A DNA stretch of 64,000 nucleotides from Fimihabitans intestinipullorum (GTDB lineage Bacteria > Bacillota_I > Bacilli_A > RF39 > UBA660): the NCBI GenBank assembly GCA_018714965.1, contig DVML01000025.1, forward strand, positions 62,001 through 126,000, written 5' to 3'. Made by a program: the position numbers and the translations under genes. Position 1 is the first letter of the stretch, and each line of letters begins with the position of its first letter. The notes beneath the pieces were generated by a model. It searched no databases. It had not been told where the DNA came from and was given only the letters and a program-made list of their open reading frames with translations. Positions 8,600 to 16,459 of the stretch are shown piece after piece.

Positions 8600-9337
8600 A
8601 TGAAGAAGTTTATAGAGAGTTTAAGAACGGCGAAGAATACGTTTCAGGTGTTGTGGTCAAATCGTAGAGTGAGAGCAGCGATTATTTTAACGCTCTATTT
8701 CTTCTTCTTTTTGTTTATTATCGTATCCCTTCGTATGAGACCGGATCGACCTCTTTCCACTCAAGCAAAAGAAGATCAAAACGAGGTTTCGTTTGAGACG
8801 ATGGATAATTACGAATATGATATGACGATTACTTATCGGTCTAATACAGTTACGAATACGTTTACTCTATCGGGAACGAGATATCAAGAGAAACATAGAC
8901 TTCAGACGAAGGATAGTTTGCAGCCGTACTATGTCAAAGATGATGGAATCTATACGGTGATCAATGGGGTAGAAAGCTTAACGTCACTCAATTATGGAAT
9001 CAATTTATATCGTTTGAATCCAACGTTATTTTCTTCGATGATCGAAGAAGCAGACTTACAATCGACGATAGAATATGAAAATGGAACTGAGTATTTATAT
9101 CAGTTACCTCTTTCTAAATTCTTCTCTTTCTACGATCCTAATAATCTTCTGTTATCTACGAATTTAACGAGTTATATTTTATTTCAAGTAACAGAGAAAG
9201 ATGGAACGATCGAAAGAGTCAATCTCGATTTAACATCGTATTATCAATTGGTCGATGTAAATGCGACATCGTATATGATCGATATTACATATCACGATAT
9301 TGGAAAAGTAAAAGACTTTAAAGTCGGTACAGAATAG
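8600..9337 (+). CDS. Membrane-anchored hypothetical protein
   Basis: 245 aa. A basic N-terminus, one transmembrane helix at about residues 27-46 (IILTLYFFFFLFIIV), then about 200 residues predicted outside the membrane, rich in Asp, Thr and Tyr and probably mostly beta-strand. A GAGGGATG site precedes the ATG and the gene starts 12 nt after fmt, so it is probably co-transcribed. I do not recognise a family. The topology is a prediction from hydrophobicity and charge. Confidence 0.75.
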   Translation: MKKFIESLRTAKNTFQVLWSNRRVRAAIILTLYFFFFLFIIVSLRMRPDRPLSTQAKEDQNEVSFETMDNYEYDMTITYRSNTVTNTFTLSGTRYQEKHRLQTKDSLQPYYVKDDGIYTVINGVESLTSLNYGINLYRLNPTLFSSMIEEADLQSTIEYENGTEYLYQLPLSKFFSFYDPNNLLLSTNLTSYILFQVTEKDGTIERVNLDLTSYYQLVDVNATSYMIDITYHDIGKVKDFKVGTE

Positions 9338-9383
9338 AATAATATTTTTAGAAGTCCTCGCATACCATAGTAGGGGTGAGCAC

Positions 9384-10235
9384 ATGCTAAAAATATTATT
9401 TTTTTGTGTATTGCTTTCATTTTCCATATGTTATACGAAGAGTTTAATGTATTTGATAGATAGACGACGATGGATCTTTCAACTGATGTTTTCTCTTTTG
9501 TGGATACTACCAGAGCTTTTGATTCTTTGGGTGTGCTACCACATGAAGATGCCAGAAGCGGTCGTTTTTTCTATGATAGAGTCGTTTTTGGTTCTTATGA
9601 TATGTTTCGGACTCTTTCAGTTTCTATTTTCTCTTTCGTTTGAGAAAAGTACGAGTCGGGTCTATCTTATCTCACTCTTTTTATATATGATGGTCGTTTT
9701 AAATCTCTCTCTTACTAACGTGGAAGAGGAAATGTTATTTGGAATATGTGTTCCAAGTTTGTTGTTTTTGGTGTTATACATGGTTTCTCTTTTATTTGAA
9801 CATGAGAAAGTTGAGATTCCCGATATTGTCAAATCATCTCGGTGGGTGCTTCCTTCTTGTATTTTCCTTTTGATTGTGCTTGCGTTTTTACTTCAAACGG
9901 GAGCTTGTACAAAAAAAATGTTACTTCTTACGATCGTCATTCCAAAAGGAATCACATATTATGCTTTTGCACGCCGAAAGATAAATTTAACATCTTCTTT
10001 TTTCTACGATGGTATGGTACGATTTTACTTAGTGGGATTATTTGATATTATCTATGCGAGCGGGGTTATATACCACGTAGTAGGAAAGGGAACATTAAAG
10101 GTCGCACAGGGTATGATCTATCTCATTTTAATGTTATATTTATATTGCTTCCCACTAGTGAAACAAGATAGATGGGTTTCCTTATTGGTCTCATTTAGCG
10201 CATCTCTTCTATTCTTATGGAAGGTATTTCAATAG
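9384..10235 (+). CDS. Polytopic membrane protein, unknown
   Basis: 283 aa and very hydrophobic, with roughly eight membrane segments separated by short charged loops (TKSLMYLIDRRR, FEKSTSRV, FEHEKVEIPD, RRKINLTSS). No catalytic motif or known transporter signature was recognised. A GGGGTGAG ribosome site precedes the ATG. It lies after another unknown membrane protein and before secG, so an envelope role is possible, but this rests on position only. Confidence 0.7.
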   Translation: MLKILFFCVLLSFSICYTKSLMYLIDRRRWIFQLMFSLLWILPELLILWVCYHMKMPEAVVFSMIESFLVLMICFGLFQFLFSLSFEKSTSRVYLISLFLYMMVVLNLSLTNVEEEMLFGICVPSLLFLVLYMVSLLFEHEKVEIPDIVKSSRWVLPSCIFLLIVLAFLLQTGACTKKMLLLTIVIPKGITYYAFARRKINLTSSFFYDGMVRFYLVGLFDIIYASGVIYHVVGKGTLKVAQGMIYLILMLYLYCFPLVKQDRWVSLLVSFSASLLFLWKVFQ

Positions 10236-10238
10236 TTC

Positions 10239-10267
10239 TTGCCAAAATACACGATATGTGATAAATT
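10239..10267 (+). promoter_or_regulatory. Promoter upstream of secG
   Basis: TTGCCA (10239-10244), 17 bp, TAAATT (10262-10267) preceded by TGA as an extended -10. Confidence 0.5.
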
Positions 10268-10296
10268 AGTATGTAGTGAAAAAGGAGGGAACGCAC

Positions 10297-10509
10297 GTGG
10301 AAATTGCTTTAATCGTGATCTCGATTTTATTAATTGCTATCGCACTTTTACAAAGTGGAAAAGCAGAGAGTGCTTCACAAGCTTTAACAGGTGGTAGTGA
10401 TGCATTATTCGCAAACCGTAAAGAGCGTGGTGGAGAGTTATTTATTACTAGACTTACAATGGTTTTAGGTGTTGCTTTCTTTGTGATTTGTATCATCCTT
10501 GGAATGTAG
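10297..10509 (+). CDS. secG: Protein translocase subunit SecG
   Basis: A small membrane protein of the SecYEG channel. 70 aa with two helices flanking the conserved cytoplasmic loop LLQSGKAESASQALTGGSDALF, which is the family signature. I start it at GTG 10297 because AAAGGAGG at 10281-10288 gives 8-nt spacing; the longer frame to 10276 would put the ribosome site inside the gene. It is monocistronic, with its own promoter and terminator. Confidence 0.95.
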   Translation: MEIALIVISILLIAIALLQSGKAESASQALTGGSDALFANRKERGGELFITRLTMVLGVAFFVICIILGM

Positions 10510-10518
10510 AAAGAATAG

Positions 10519-10545
10519 AAGTGGTCGTTGCCACTTTTTATTTTT
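10519..10545 (+). terminator. Terminator after secG
   Basis: Stem AAGTGG / CCACTT (plus a U-G pair) followed by TTTATTTTT. Confidence 0.8.
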
Positions 10546-10553
10546 GCGTCGAC

Positions 10554-10581
10554 TTGCAAAATATTTAAAATGGTGTATAAT
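10554..10581 (+). promoter_or_regulatory. Promoter of gene 10632..11177
   Basis: TTGCAA (10554-10559), 16 bp, TATAAT (10576-10581). Confidence 0.65.
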
Positions 10582-10585
10582 ATGT

Positions 10586-10612
10586 ATCCCATGCGAAAAA
10601 AACGCATAGGAT
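10586..10612 (+). promoter_or_regulatory. Hairpin / inverted repeat in the 5' leader of gene 10632..11177
   Basis: ATCCCATGCG, a loop of seven A's, then CGCATAGGAT: ten positions with one C-A mismatch. It begins a few bases downstream of the -10, so it covers the transcription start and leader. It could be an operator or an mRNA hairpin; there is no T-run, so it is not a terminator. Confidence 0.5.
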
Positions 10613-10631
10613 GAAGAAAGGGGAAAGTTGT

Positions 10632-11177
10632 ATGAAAAAGACAAAAATTGATGTAAAACCGTGGGAAGCATATGATACGATCGATCACCAACATGCCGAT
10701 ATGTGGGATGAGAAGATATATGAGCAGAATGAAAAGATAAAGGAAATTTATGAGGAATTGAAGTTACTTCAACTTCAAAATAAATCACGTTTAGACCGTG
10801 GTATTCACATGATGAGGGATGATGAGATTACTACTGATTTTCCTTATTTATATCAAGCATATCACAACGAGAAAAAGGGAGAATTTCAATTTTTCGATTA
10901 TATGCCGCAAATTCCAAAGTATGTTAATATGTCATTTATTTTAAGGGCATATGAAAGAATGCTTTTAGATTGCCGTATGTTGCAAGATTTGTATCGTGTA
11001 ATGCAAAAGAAATCTGAGGGACAATTACTAGAAGATAGTATGGAAGATAGAATTGTGATTCCTCAAGGTCAGTTGGTATCAGTTACATGTTATGAAGAGG
11101 CAAAGATTCAGAAGCCTGTCGTACCAAGTGTACCGAGACAATCATATGAAAAACCGGTTCAAAAAGTCAGAAAATAA
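10632..11177 (+). CDS. Conserved-looking hypothetical cytoplasmic protein
   Basis: 181 aa, no signal peptide or membrane helix. The first half is predicted helical and charged (DEKIYEQNEKIKEIYEELK, coiled-coil-like); the C-terminus is Pro/Lys-rich. The ATG at 10632 is chosen for the GAAAGGGGAAAG site before it. It has its own promoter with a leader hairpin and a strong terminator, so it is a single-gene unit. I do not recognise the family. Confidence 0.7.
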   Translation: MKKTKIDVKPWEAYDTIDHQHADMWDEKIYEQNEKIKEIYEELKLLQLQNKSRLDRGIHMMRDDEITTDFPYLYQAYHNEKKGEFQFFDYMPQIPKYVNMSFILRAYERMLLDCRMLQDLYRVMQKKSEGQLLEDSMEDRIVIPQGQLVSVTCYEEAKIQKPVVPSVPRQSYEKPVQKVRK

Positions 11178-11179
11178 AG

Positions 11180-11210
11180 AAATTGTACGAGATCGTGCAA
11201 TTTTTTTATT
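11180..11210 (+). terminator. Terminator after gene 10632..11177
   Basis: Stem AAATTGTACG / CGTGCAATTT (one U-G), AGAT loop, then a run of T's. Confidence 0.88.
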
Positions 11211-11238
11211 GAAATTAGCAATCTCTTGCGTTTTTCTT

Positions 11239-11266
11239 TTGCCTTTTTTCTAAACTTTGATATAAT
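11239..11266 (+). promoter_or_regulatory. Promoter of the rlmN operon
   Basis: TTGCCT (11239-11244), 16 bp, TATAAT (11261-11266). Confidence 0.55.
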
Positions 11267-11283
11267 GGTTTTAGGGTGTAAGT

Positions 11284-12309
11284 ATGAAGAGTATCTATGA
11301 CAAAACATTAGAACAATTAGAAGAATATTTTGAGTCGATCGGTGAGAAAAAGTTTAAGGCAAGACAACTTTACGATTGGTTATATAAAAAGAGAGTGACT
11401 TCTTTCGATGAGATGACAAATATCAAAAAGGAGTTACGTACTTTTATCGCTTCGACTTATACGATGGAACCTTTAAAAATATTGGAACGTCAAAAGGGAG
11501 ATGACGTTGTCAAATATTTATTTGAATTGAAGGATGGAAATAAGATCGAAGCTGTTTTAATGTTACATGATTACGGCAATAGTTTATGTGTATCTAGTCA
11601 AGTTGGATGTAATATGAGTTGCACGTTTTGTGAGAGTGGGCGACTCAAAAAAGTTCGCAACTTAGATCCTTCTGAGATGGTATTACAAATTATGATGATC
11701 GAAAAAGATTTAGATCTTACGATCACTCATCTCGTTTTAATGGGAATCGGTGAGCCTTTTGATAATTACGATAATGTGATGAATTTTGTCGATATTATCA
11801 ATTGTCCATATGGTATCGGACTGGGTTCAAGACATATCACGATTTCCACTTGCGGAATTATTCCTAAGATTAAAGAGTTTATGCACCATGGAAAACAGGT
11901 GAACTTGGCAATCTCTCTTCATGCACCAAACGATACGTTACGTAGTAAGATTATGCCGATAAATCGTGCATACCCACTAGAGGAATTGATGAGGACGGTT
12001 CGTAAGTATATTTCGGTTACGAATCGTCGTGTTACATTTGAATATATTTTATTGCGTGATGTAAATGATACAGAAAAATGCGCATTAGAACTATGCTCTT
12101 TATTAAAAGGAATGAATTGCTACGTTAATCTCATACCATATAATGAGACAAGTCATATCATTTATAAAAAGAGTGAAAAGGACCAAATTATGAAATTTTA
12201 CGATGTATTAAAGAAACATCATATTCAAGTGACGATTCGCAAGGAATTTGGAACGAAAGTGAGTGCGGCTTGTGGCCAATTAAGATCAAATTATGAGGAG
12301 GGCGCCTAA
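11284..12309 (+). CDS. rlmN: 23S rRNA (A2503-C2) methyltransferase RlmN
   Basis: A radical-SAM enzyme that methylates 23S rRNA A2503 (and certain tRNAs in some species). The CxxxCxxC cluster is in GCNMSCTFCESG, followed by the SAM-binding LVLMGIGEPFDNYDNV and HITISTCGIIPKI segments; the conserved Cys near the C-terminus is in VSAACGQL. 341 aa, full length. Its stop codon overlaps the start of the PP2C phosphatase gene by one base, opening the rlmN-phosphatase-kinase-rsgA-rpe cluster that is common in Firmicutes. Confidence 0.96.
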   Translation: MKSIYDKTLEQLEEYFESIGEKKFKARQLYDWLYKKRVTSFDEMTNIKKELRTFIASTYTMEPLKILERQKGDDVVKYLFELKDGNKIEAVLMLHDYGNSLCVSSQVGCNMSCTFCESGRLKKVRNLDPSEMVLQIMMIEKDLDLTITHLVLMGIGEPFDNYDNVMNFVDIINCPYGIGLGSRHITISTCGIIPKIKEFMHHGKQVNLAISLHAPNDTLRSKIMPINRAYPLEELMRTVRKYISVTNRRVTFEYILLRDVNDTEKCALELCSLLKGMNCYVNLIPYNETSHIIYKKSEKDQIMKFYDVLKKHHIQVTIRKEFGTKVSAACGQLRSNYEEGA

Positions 12310-13043
12310 TGGAATATTATTATCAGACGGATCCAGGAAAAGTAAGAGATCACAATGAAGATAGTGTAACGATTGTAAAAAATCAAAGTGGTGAATATTT
12401 GCTCGCTGTTGCAGACGGTATGGGTGGACACCGCGCAGGAGAGATCGCATCTAGTATCGTGATCGGAAATATCGGAACACATTTCAAAGAAATGGGGAAG
12501 ATTGGAACGAAGGAAGATGCAGTTCGTTGGCTGAAAGATGCGGTAAGTGAAGCGAATGTAGAAATTTATAAATATACAGCAGAACATCCGGAAAGTGAAG
12601 GAATGGGAACGACGATCGTAACAGCGATTTTAACGGACGACTTTCTTCTTTTCGGAAATTTAGGAGATAGCAGAGGATATGTTTTAAAAGGAGGTAAGTT
12701 ACACCAGATTACGACGGATCATACGCTTGTTAATTTGCTTGTAAAAAGCGGTGAACTTACCGAGGAAGAGGCAGAGCATCATCCTCGTAAAAACGTTTTA
12801 ATGAAAGCTCTTGGAGCAAATACGAAAGTAGAGATGGATATCATCGATGTCGAGACAGATGTGGATGGAATTTTACTATGTAGTGACGGACTTACAAACA
12901 TGTTAGATCACGATCAGATTGAAAAAGTACTAAACGAAGATTTGGAAATCGAAAAGATGGTACAGAAGTTAATTTATAAAAGTAATAATAGGGGTGGAAA
13001 TGATAACATTTCTATTGCTTATTTAAAGAAAGAGGTGGCGTAG
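12309..13043 (+). CDS. prpC: PP2C-family Ser/Thr phosphatase
   Basis: A metal-dependent phosphatase that reverses phosphorylation by the PASTA kinase encoded next. Motifs are RDHNEDS, AVADGMGGHRAGE, GDSRGYV, LLCSDGLTNM and GGNDNIS, which supply the metal-binding aspartates. 244 aa, soluble. The ATG overlaps the rlmN stop by one base and a GGAGGGCG site lies within rlmN. Pairing with the downstream kinase is the normal arrangement (PrpC/PrkC in Bacillus, Stp/Stk elsewhere). Confidence 0.95.
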   Translation: MEYYYQTDPGKVRDHNEDSVTIVKNQSGEYLLAVADGMGGHRAGEIASSIVIGNIGTHFKEMGKIGTKEDAVRWLKDAVSEANVEIYKYTAEHPESEGMGTTIVTAILTDDFLLFGNLGDSRGYVLKGGKLHQITTDHTLVNLLVKSGELTEEEAEHHPRKNVLMKALGANTKVEMDIIDVETDVDGILLCSDGLTNMLDHDQIEKVLNEDLEIEKMVQKLIYKSNNRGGNDNISIAYLKKEVA

Positions 13044-13044
13044 T

Positions 13045-14826
13045 GTGATTGTGAAAGGACAAAAGATAAACGACCGTTATCAGATTATTCGTAGTATCGG
13101 TGAAGGTGGGATGGCCAATGTATATCTTGCTTACGATACGATTTTAGATAGAAATGTAGCTGTTAAGATCTTACGAGGAGATCTTGCAGATGACGAGAAA
13201 TTTGTTCGTAAATTTCAAAGAGAGGCAATTAGTGCAAGTAGTTTGAGTCATCCGAATATCGTCGAAGTTTACGATGTCGGAGAGGACGATGGAAAATACT
13301 TTATCGTTATGGAGTATGTCGATGGACGTACGCTTAAAAGTTTGATTAAAAAGCGTGGAGCTTTAACGTTACCAGAAGTGATCGATATCATGTTACAACT
13401 TACGAGTGCGATCGCACATGCACATGATAGCTATATTATCCATCGTGATATCAAGCCACAAAATGTCTTGATTCTAGACGATGGAATGGTAAAGATTACG
13501 GACTTTGGAATTGCGATGGCTTTAAATAGCAACGAACTTACACAGACGAATTCTGTGATGGGATCTGTTCACTATTTACCACCAGAACAAGCAAATGGTA
13601 GTGGATCGACGATTAAAAGCGATATTTACTCACTTGGAGTTTTAATGTTTGAACTTTTAACTGGAAAAGTACCATTTAAGGGAGATAACGCAGTTGAAAT
13701 AGCAATCAAACAAATGAAAGAACCAATCCCAAGTGTGTGCAAGATCAATCCTGAAATTCCGCAGAGTGTTGAAAATATCATTTTGAAAGCGTGTGCCAAA
13801 AATCCAAAGAATCGTTACGAAAATGTACGGGAGATGCATGAGGATTTAAAAACATGTCTTTCTAAGGAGCGATTAAATGAAGCTCGTAGTACGTATCAAT
13901 ATGCAGAGCAAGAGGTAGATGAAGGGACGAAACGACTTCCAAACTTAAGTCGACTCGATCATAGCAAAGCACTTGACGAATTAGAAGAAGAGGAAAAGAA
14001 GGATAAAAAGACAAATCGAGCGCTTATTATTACAGGAGCAATTTGTGCAGGGCTTGCAGCACTTCTTATTGCGTTCTTCTTTGTCATTCCAAAACTGACA
14101 AATAGTAAAGAGGTTGAAGTTCCAGATGTGACAGAGATGACAGAGGCGCAAGCAGAACAAGCATTAGAAGCTGCTGGATTAGAAGTAGCAACGAAGACTA
14201 AGAGTGAATATAGCGATGATGTCGAAGAAGATAAGGTTATTAAAACGGAGCCTTCTAAAAACAGAAGTGTAAAAAAAGGAACGAAAGTAACGCTTGTCTT
14301 ATCGAAAGGAAAGAAGACATTTAAAGCAGAAAACTACGTTGGAAAGAATTATTATGAAGTCAAAGCTCAATTAGAAGCAAAAGGGGTTAACGTTTTAACA
14401 GAAACGAAAGAAGTGTCGAATGAAGAGGGTGCTCAGGAAAATATTATTTTAGAACAGAAGACGGCATCTGGTGCACAGCTCGAAGTAGGAACGAAGTTAT
14501 CGAAGGGAGACACGGTAACGTTAGTCATTCCTGATATTTATACGCAGTATCCTGACTTTGTCAACGATCACTGGAATTTAAGTAATGTTCAAACTTTCTG
14601 TAACGAACACAATATCGTATTAAATATCGAATATAAAGAGACGAATGATTATATAGAGGGAACGATCATTTCACAATCTCGTGTTGCAGGAAGTAAGGTA
14701 GTTGCAAATACCGCATTGAAGGTTGTCGTTGCAAAGGCAAAACCAACGCCTACACCGACACCTACACCAAGCCCAACACCAACAGCGACAGTACCTGATT
14801 CAGGTTCTTCTAATACAGGAGCGTAA
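13045..14826 (+). CDS. prkC: PASTA-domain Ser/Thr protein kinase
   Basis: A membrane kinase that senses muropeptides or lipid II through PASTA domains and controls cell-wall and dormancy functions. Residues 1-270 are the kinase: GEGGMANVY glycine loop, AVKIL lysine, HRDIKPQN catalytic loop, DFGIA. A juxtamembrane segment of about 55 residues leads to one membrane helix (about 327-348), then three PASTA repeats to about 570 and a Pro/Thr tail (TPTPTPTPSPTP). The GTG at 13045 follows an AGAGGTGG site. 593 aa. The Pro-Thr tail is built from short tandem DNA repeats near 14739-14790. Confidence 0.95.
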   Translation: MIVKGQKINDRYQIIRSIGEGGMANVYLAYDTILDRNVAVKILRGDLADDEKFVRKFQREAISASSLSHPNIVEVYDVGEDDGKYFIVMEYVDGRTLKSLIKKRGALTLPEVIDIMLQLTSAIAHAHDSYIIHRDIKPQNVLILDDGMVKITDFGIAMALNSNELTQTNSVMGSVHYLPPEQANGSGSTIKSDIYSLGVLMFELLTGKVPFKGDNAVEIAIKQMKEPIPSVCKINPEIPQSVENIILKACAKNPKNRYENVREMHEDLKTCLSKERLNEARSTYQYAEQEVDEGTKRLPNLSRLDHSKALDELEEEEKKDKKTNRALIITGAICAGLAALLIAFFFVIPKLTNSKEVEVPDVTEMTEAQAEQALEAAGLEVATKTKSEYSDDVEEDKVIKTEPSKNRSVKKGTKVTLVLSKGKKTFKAENYVGKNYYEVKAQLEAKGVNVLTETKEVSNEEGAQENIILEQKTASGAQLEVGTKLSKGDTVTLVIPDIYTQYPDFVNDHWNLSNVQTFCNEHNIVLNIEYKETNDYIEGTIISQSRVAGSKVVANTALKVVVAKAKPTPTPTPTPSPTPTATVPDSGSSNTGA

Positions 14827-14827
14827 G

Positions 14828-15685
14828 ATGGAACAAGGTAGAATTATTAAGCTTGTAAGCAATGATTATACTGTACTCAAAGATGGAAAAGAATATGTCT
14901 GCAAATCGAGGGGAAAGTTTCGCAAGATGAAGCTTTCTCCTCTTGTTGGAGATATCGTAAAATTCGATCAAGAACAACGTTATATTTTAGAGGTATGTCC
15001 ACGTAAAAACGAACTTGTAAGACCTCCTGTTAGCAATGTCGATCAAGTTGTTATTATTACGAGTGTGAAAGAACCTGATTTGCAGACAAATTTACTCGAT
15101 AAGTTACTTTTGACGGTTTCTTATCATCGAATGAAACCGATTATTTGCTTTACAAAGCTAGATTTACTGACAGAAGAAGAATGTGAAAAAATAAAACCAA
15201 TTTTACAATATTATGAAAAAATAGGATACGAAGTTTATTTTAATACGGAACTTGAAGAGATCGCATCGTTGTTCGAAGAAAAGGTCACTGTTTTTACAGG
15301 GCAGAGTGGAGCTGGGAAATCGACTTTACTCAATCGTTTGGATACTAAATTACATCTTGCAACAGGTGAGATTTCTCTTGCCTTAGGTAGAGGTAGACAT
15401 ACGACGAGGCATGTCGAACTTTTACCAGTCGGAAATGGTCTTGTTGCAGATACCCCTGGATTTTCTTCGATATCTTTTCGTGGTATGAAAAAGCAAGAGT
15501 TAAAAGATCACTTTATCGAATTTGAAAAGTATCAATCTGAGTGTAAATATAAAGATTGTATGCACGATAAAGACGATCATTGTAAAATTAAAGAACTTGT
15601 AAAAGAGGGGACGATTTTAAAGAGTCGATATGAGAATTACATTAAATTTTTAAGAGAGAAAGAAATGGAAAAAGAAAGTTGGTGA
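14828..15685 (+). CDS. rsgA: Ribosome small-subunit biogenesis GTPase RsgA
   Basis: A circularly permuted GTPase that checks 30S maturation. It has an N-terminal OB fold (residues 1-70), permuted G motifs (G4 FTKLD, G1 GQSGAGKSTLLN, G2/G3 GRGRHTTRH and DTPGFSS) and a C-terminal zinc knuckle with Cys and His residues (CKYKDCMHDKDDHCKI). The ATG at 14828 follows AGGAG by 6 nt and sits one base after the kinase stop; upstream in-frame sequence is only the kinase tail read in another frame. 285 aa, normal length. Confidence 0.96.
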   Translation: MEQGRIIKLVSNDYTVLKDGKEYVCKSRGKFRKMKLSPLVGDIVKFDQEQRYILEVCPRKNELVRPPVSNVDQVVIITSVKEPDLQTNLLDKLLLTVSYHRMKPIICFTKLDLLTEEECEKIKPILQYYEKIGYEVYFNTELEEIASLFEEKVTVFTGQSGAGKSTLLNRLDTKLHLATGEISLALGRGRHTTRHVELLPVGNGLVADTPGFSSISFRGMKKQELKDHFIEFEKYQSECKYKDCMHDKDDHCKIKELVKEGTILKSRYENYIKFLREKEMEKESW

Positions 15686-15688
15686 TGT

Positions 15689-16333
15689 ATGAAAGTATCT
15701 GCTTCCTTTTTGTCAATAGAGGATCAGTTAGAAGATAAGATCCAAACATTAGCGCACGCGAATCCTGATTACTTACATCTCGATATTATGGATGGTAACT
15801 TTGTTCCACGTAAGACGTGGTCAAAGGATGAGATGAAAACACTTTTAAAAGATATTGATACACCATTGGATGTCCATTTGATGGTAGAAGATATCGAGAT
15901 GTATGCAAAAGAGTTTTCAGAGTTGCATCCTGAATTTATCACATTTCACATTGAAGCGACACGTCGCCCTGAAGAGATCATTCGATTTATTCATCATTTG
16001 GGATGCAGAGTTGGAATCACGTTAAACCCAAATACTTCACTTGAGAACATCATTCCTTATTTAGGAAAAGTAGATCTCGTTTTAGTGATGAGTGTTGAAG
16101 CAGGGGCGGGCGGACAAGAGTTTCTTCAAAACAGTATCGATCGTATTCATCGTTTAGAAGATATTCGAAAGCAAAATGGATATGAATATTTGATCGAAGT
16201 TGATGGTGGAATCAATGAAGTGACGGCTTTTTATTGTAGAAATGCAGATATTCTCGTTGCTGGAAGTTATATTACGAAAAGTGATGATTACGGACGTGCA
16301 ATCGAAGAATTGAAGCGCGTGTATGAAAAATAA
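15689..16333 (+). CDS. rpe: Ribulose-phosphate 3-epimerase
   Basis: A pentose-phosphate TIM-barrel enzyme interconverting ribulose-5-phosphate and xylulose-5-phosphate. Signature segments are HLDIMDGNFVP, DVHLMVE, TFHIEA, VLVMSVEAGAGGQEF and IEVDGGI; the metal-binding His and Asp residues lie in these. 214 aa, full length. It follows rsgA by 3 nt, the usual partner in Firmicutes, and is closed by a terminator. Confidence 0.95.
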   Translation: MKVSASFLSIEDQLEDKIQTLAHANPDYLHLDIMDGNFVPRKTWSKDEMKTLLKDIDTPLDVHLMVEDIEMYAKEFSELHPEFITFHIEATRRPEEIIRFIHHLGCRVGITLNPNTSLENIIPYLGKVDLVLVMSVEAGAGGQEFLQNSIDRIHRLEDIRKQNGYEYLIEVDGGINEVTAFYCRNADILVAGSYITKSDDYGRAIEELKRVYEK

Positions 16334-16360
16334 GAATATAGAAACATTCTTATTTTTTTA
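16329..16360 (+). terminator. Terminator after rpe
   Basis: Stem AATAAGAAT / ATTCTTATT with an 8-nt loop and a T-run. Confidence 0.85.
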
Positions 16361-16399
16361 TTTTGGAGTGAGAACAGTTCATAAGTGACATTTTTGTAA

Positions 16400-16428
16400 T
16401 TGATAAATCATAAGAAAAGTGCTATACT
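16400..16428 (+). promoter_or_regulatory. Promoter of the LTA-synthase-like gene
   Basis: TTGATA (16400-16405), 17 bp, TATACT (16423-16428). Confidence 0.65.
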
Positions 16429-16459
16429 GGATAAAGGTTAATAATGAGGTGAAAAAGAA

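Noticed and set aside
14723..14827. N-terminal extension of rsgA over the kinase tail
   Set aside because: The added Gln/His-rich residues are the Pro-Thr repeat of prkC read in another frame; AGGAG and the ATG at 14828 fit the family start.
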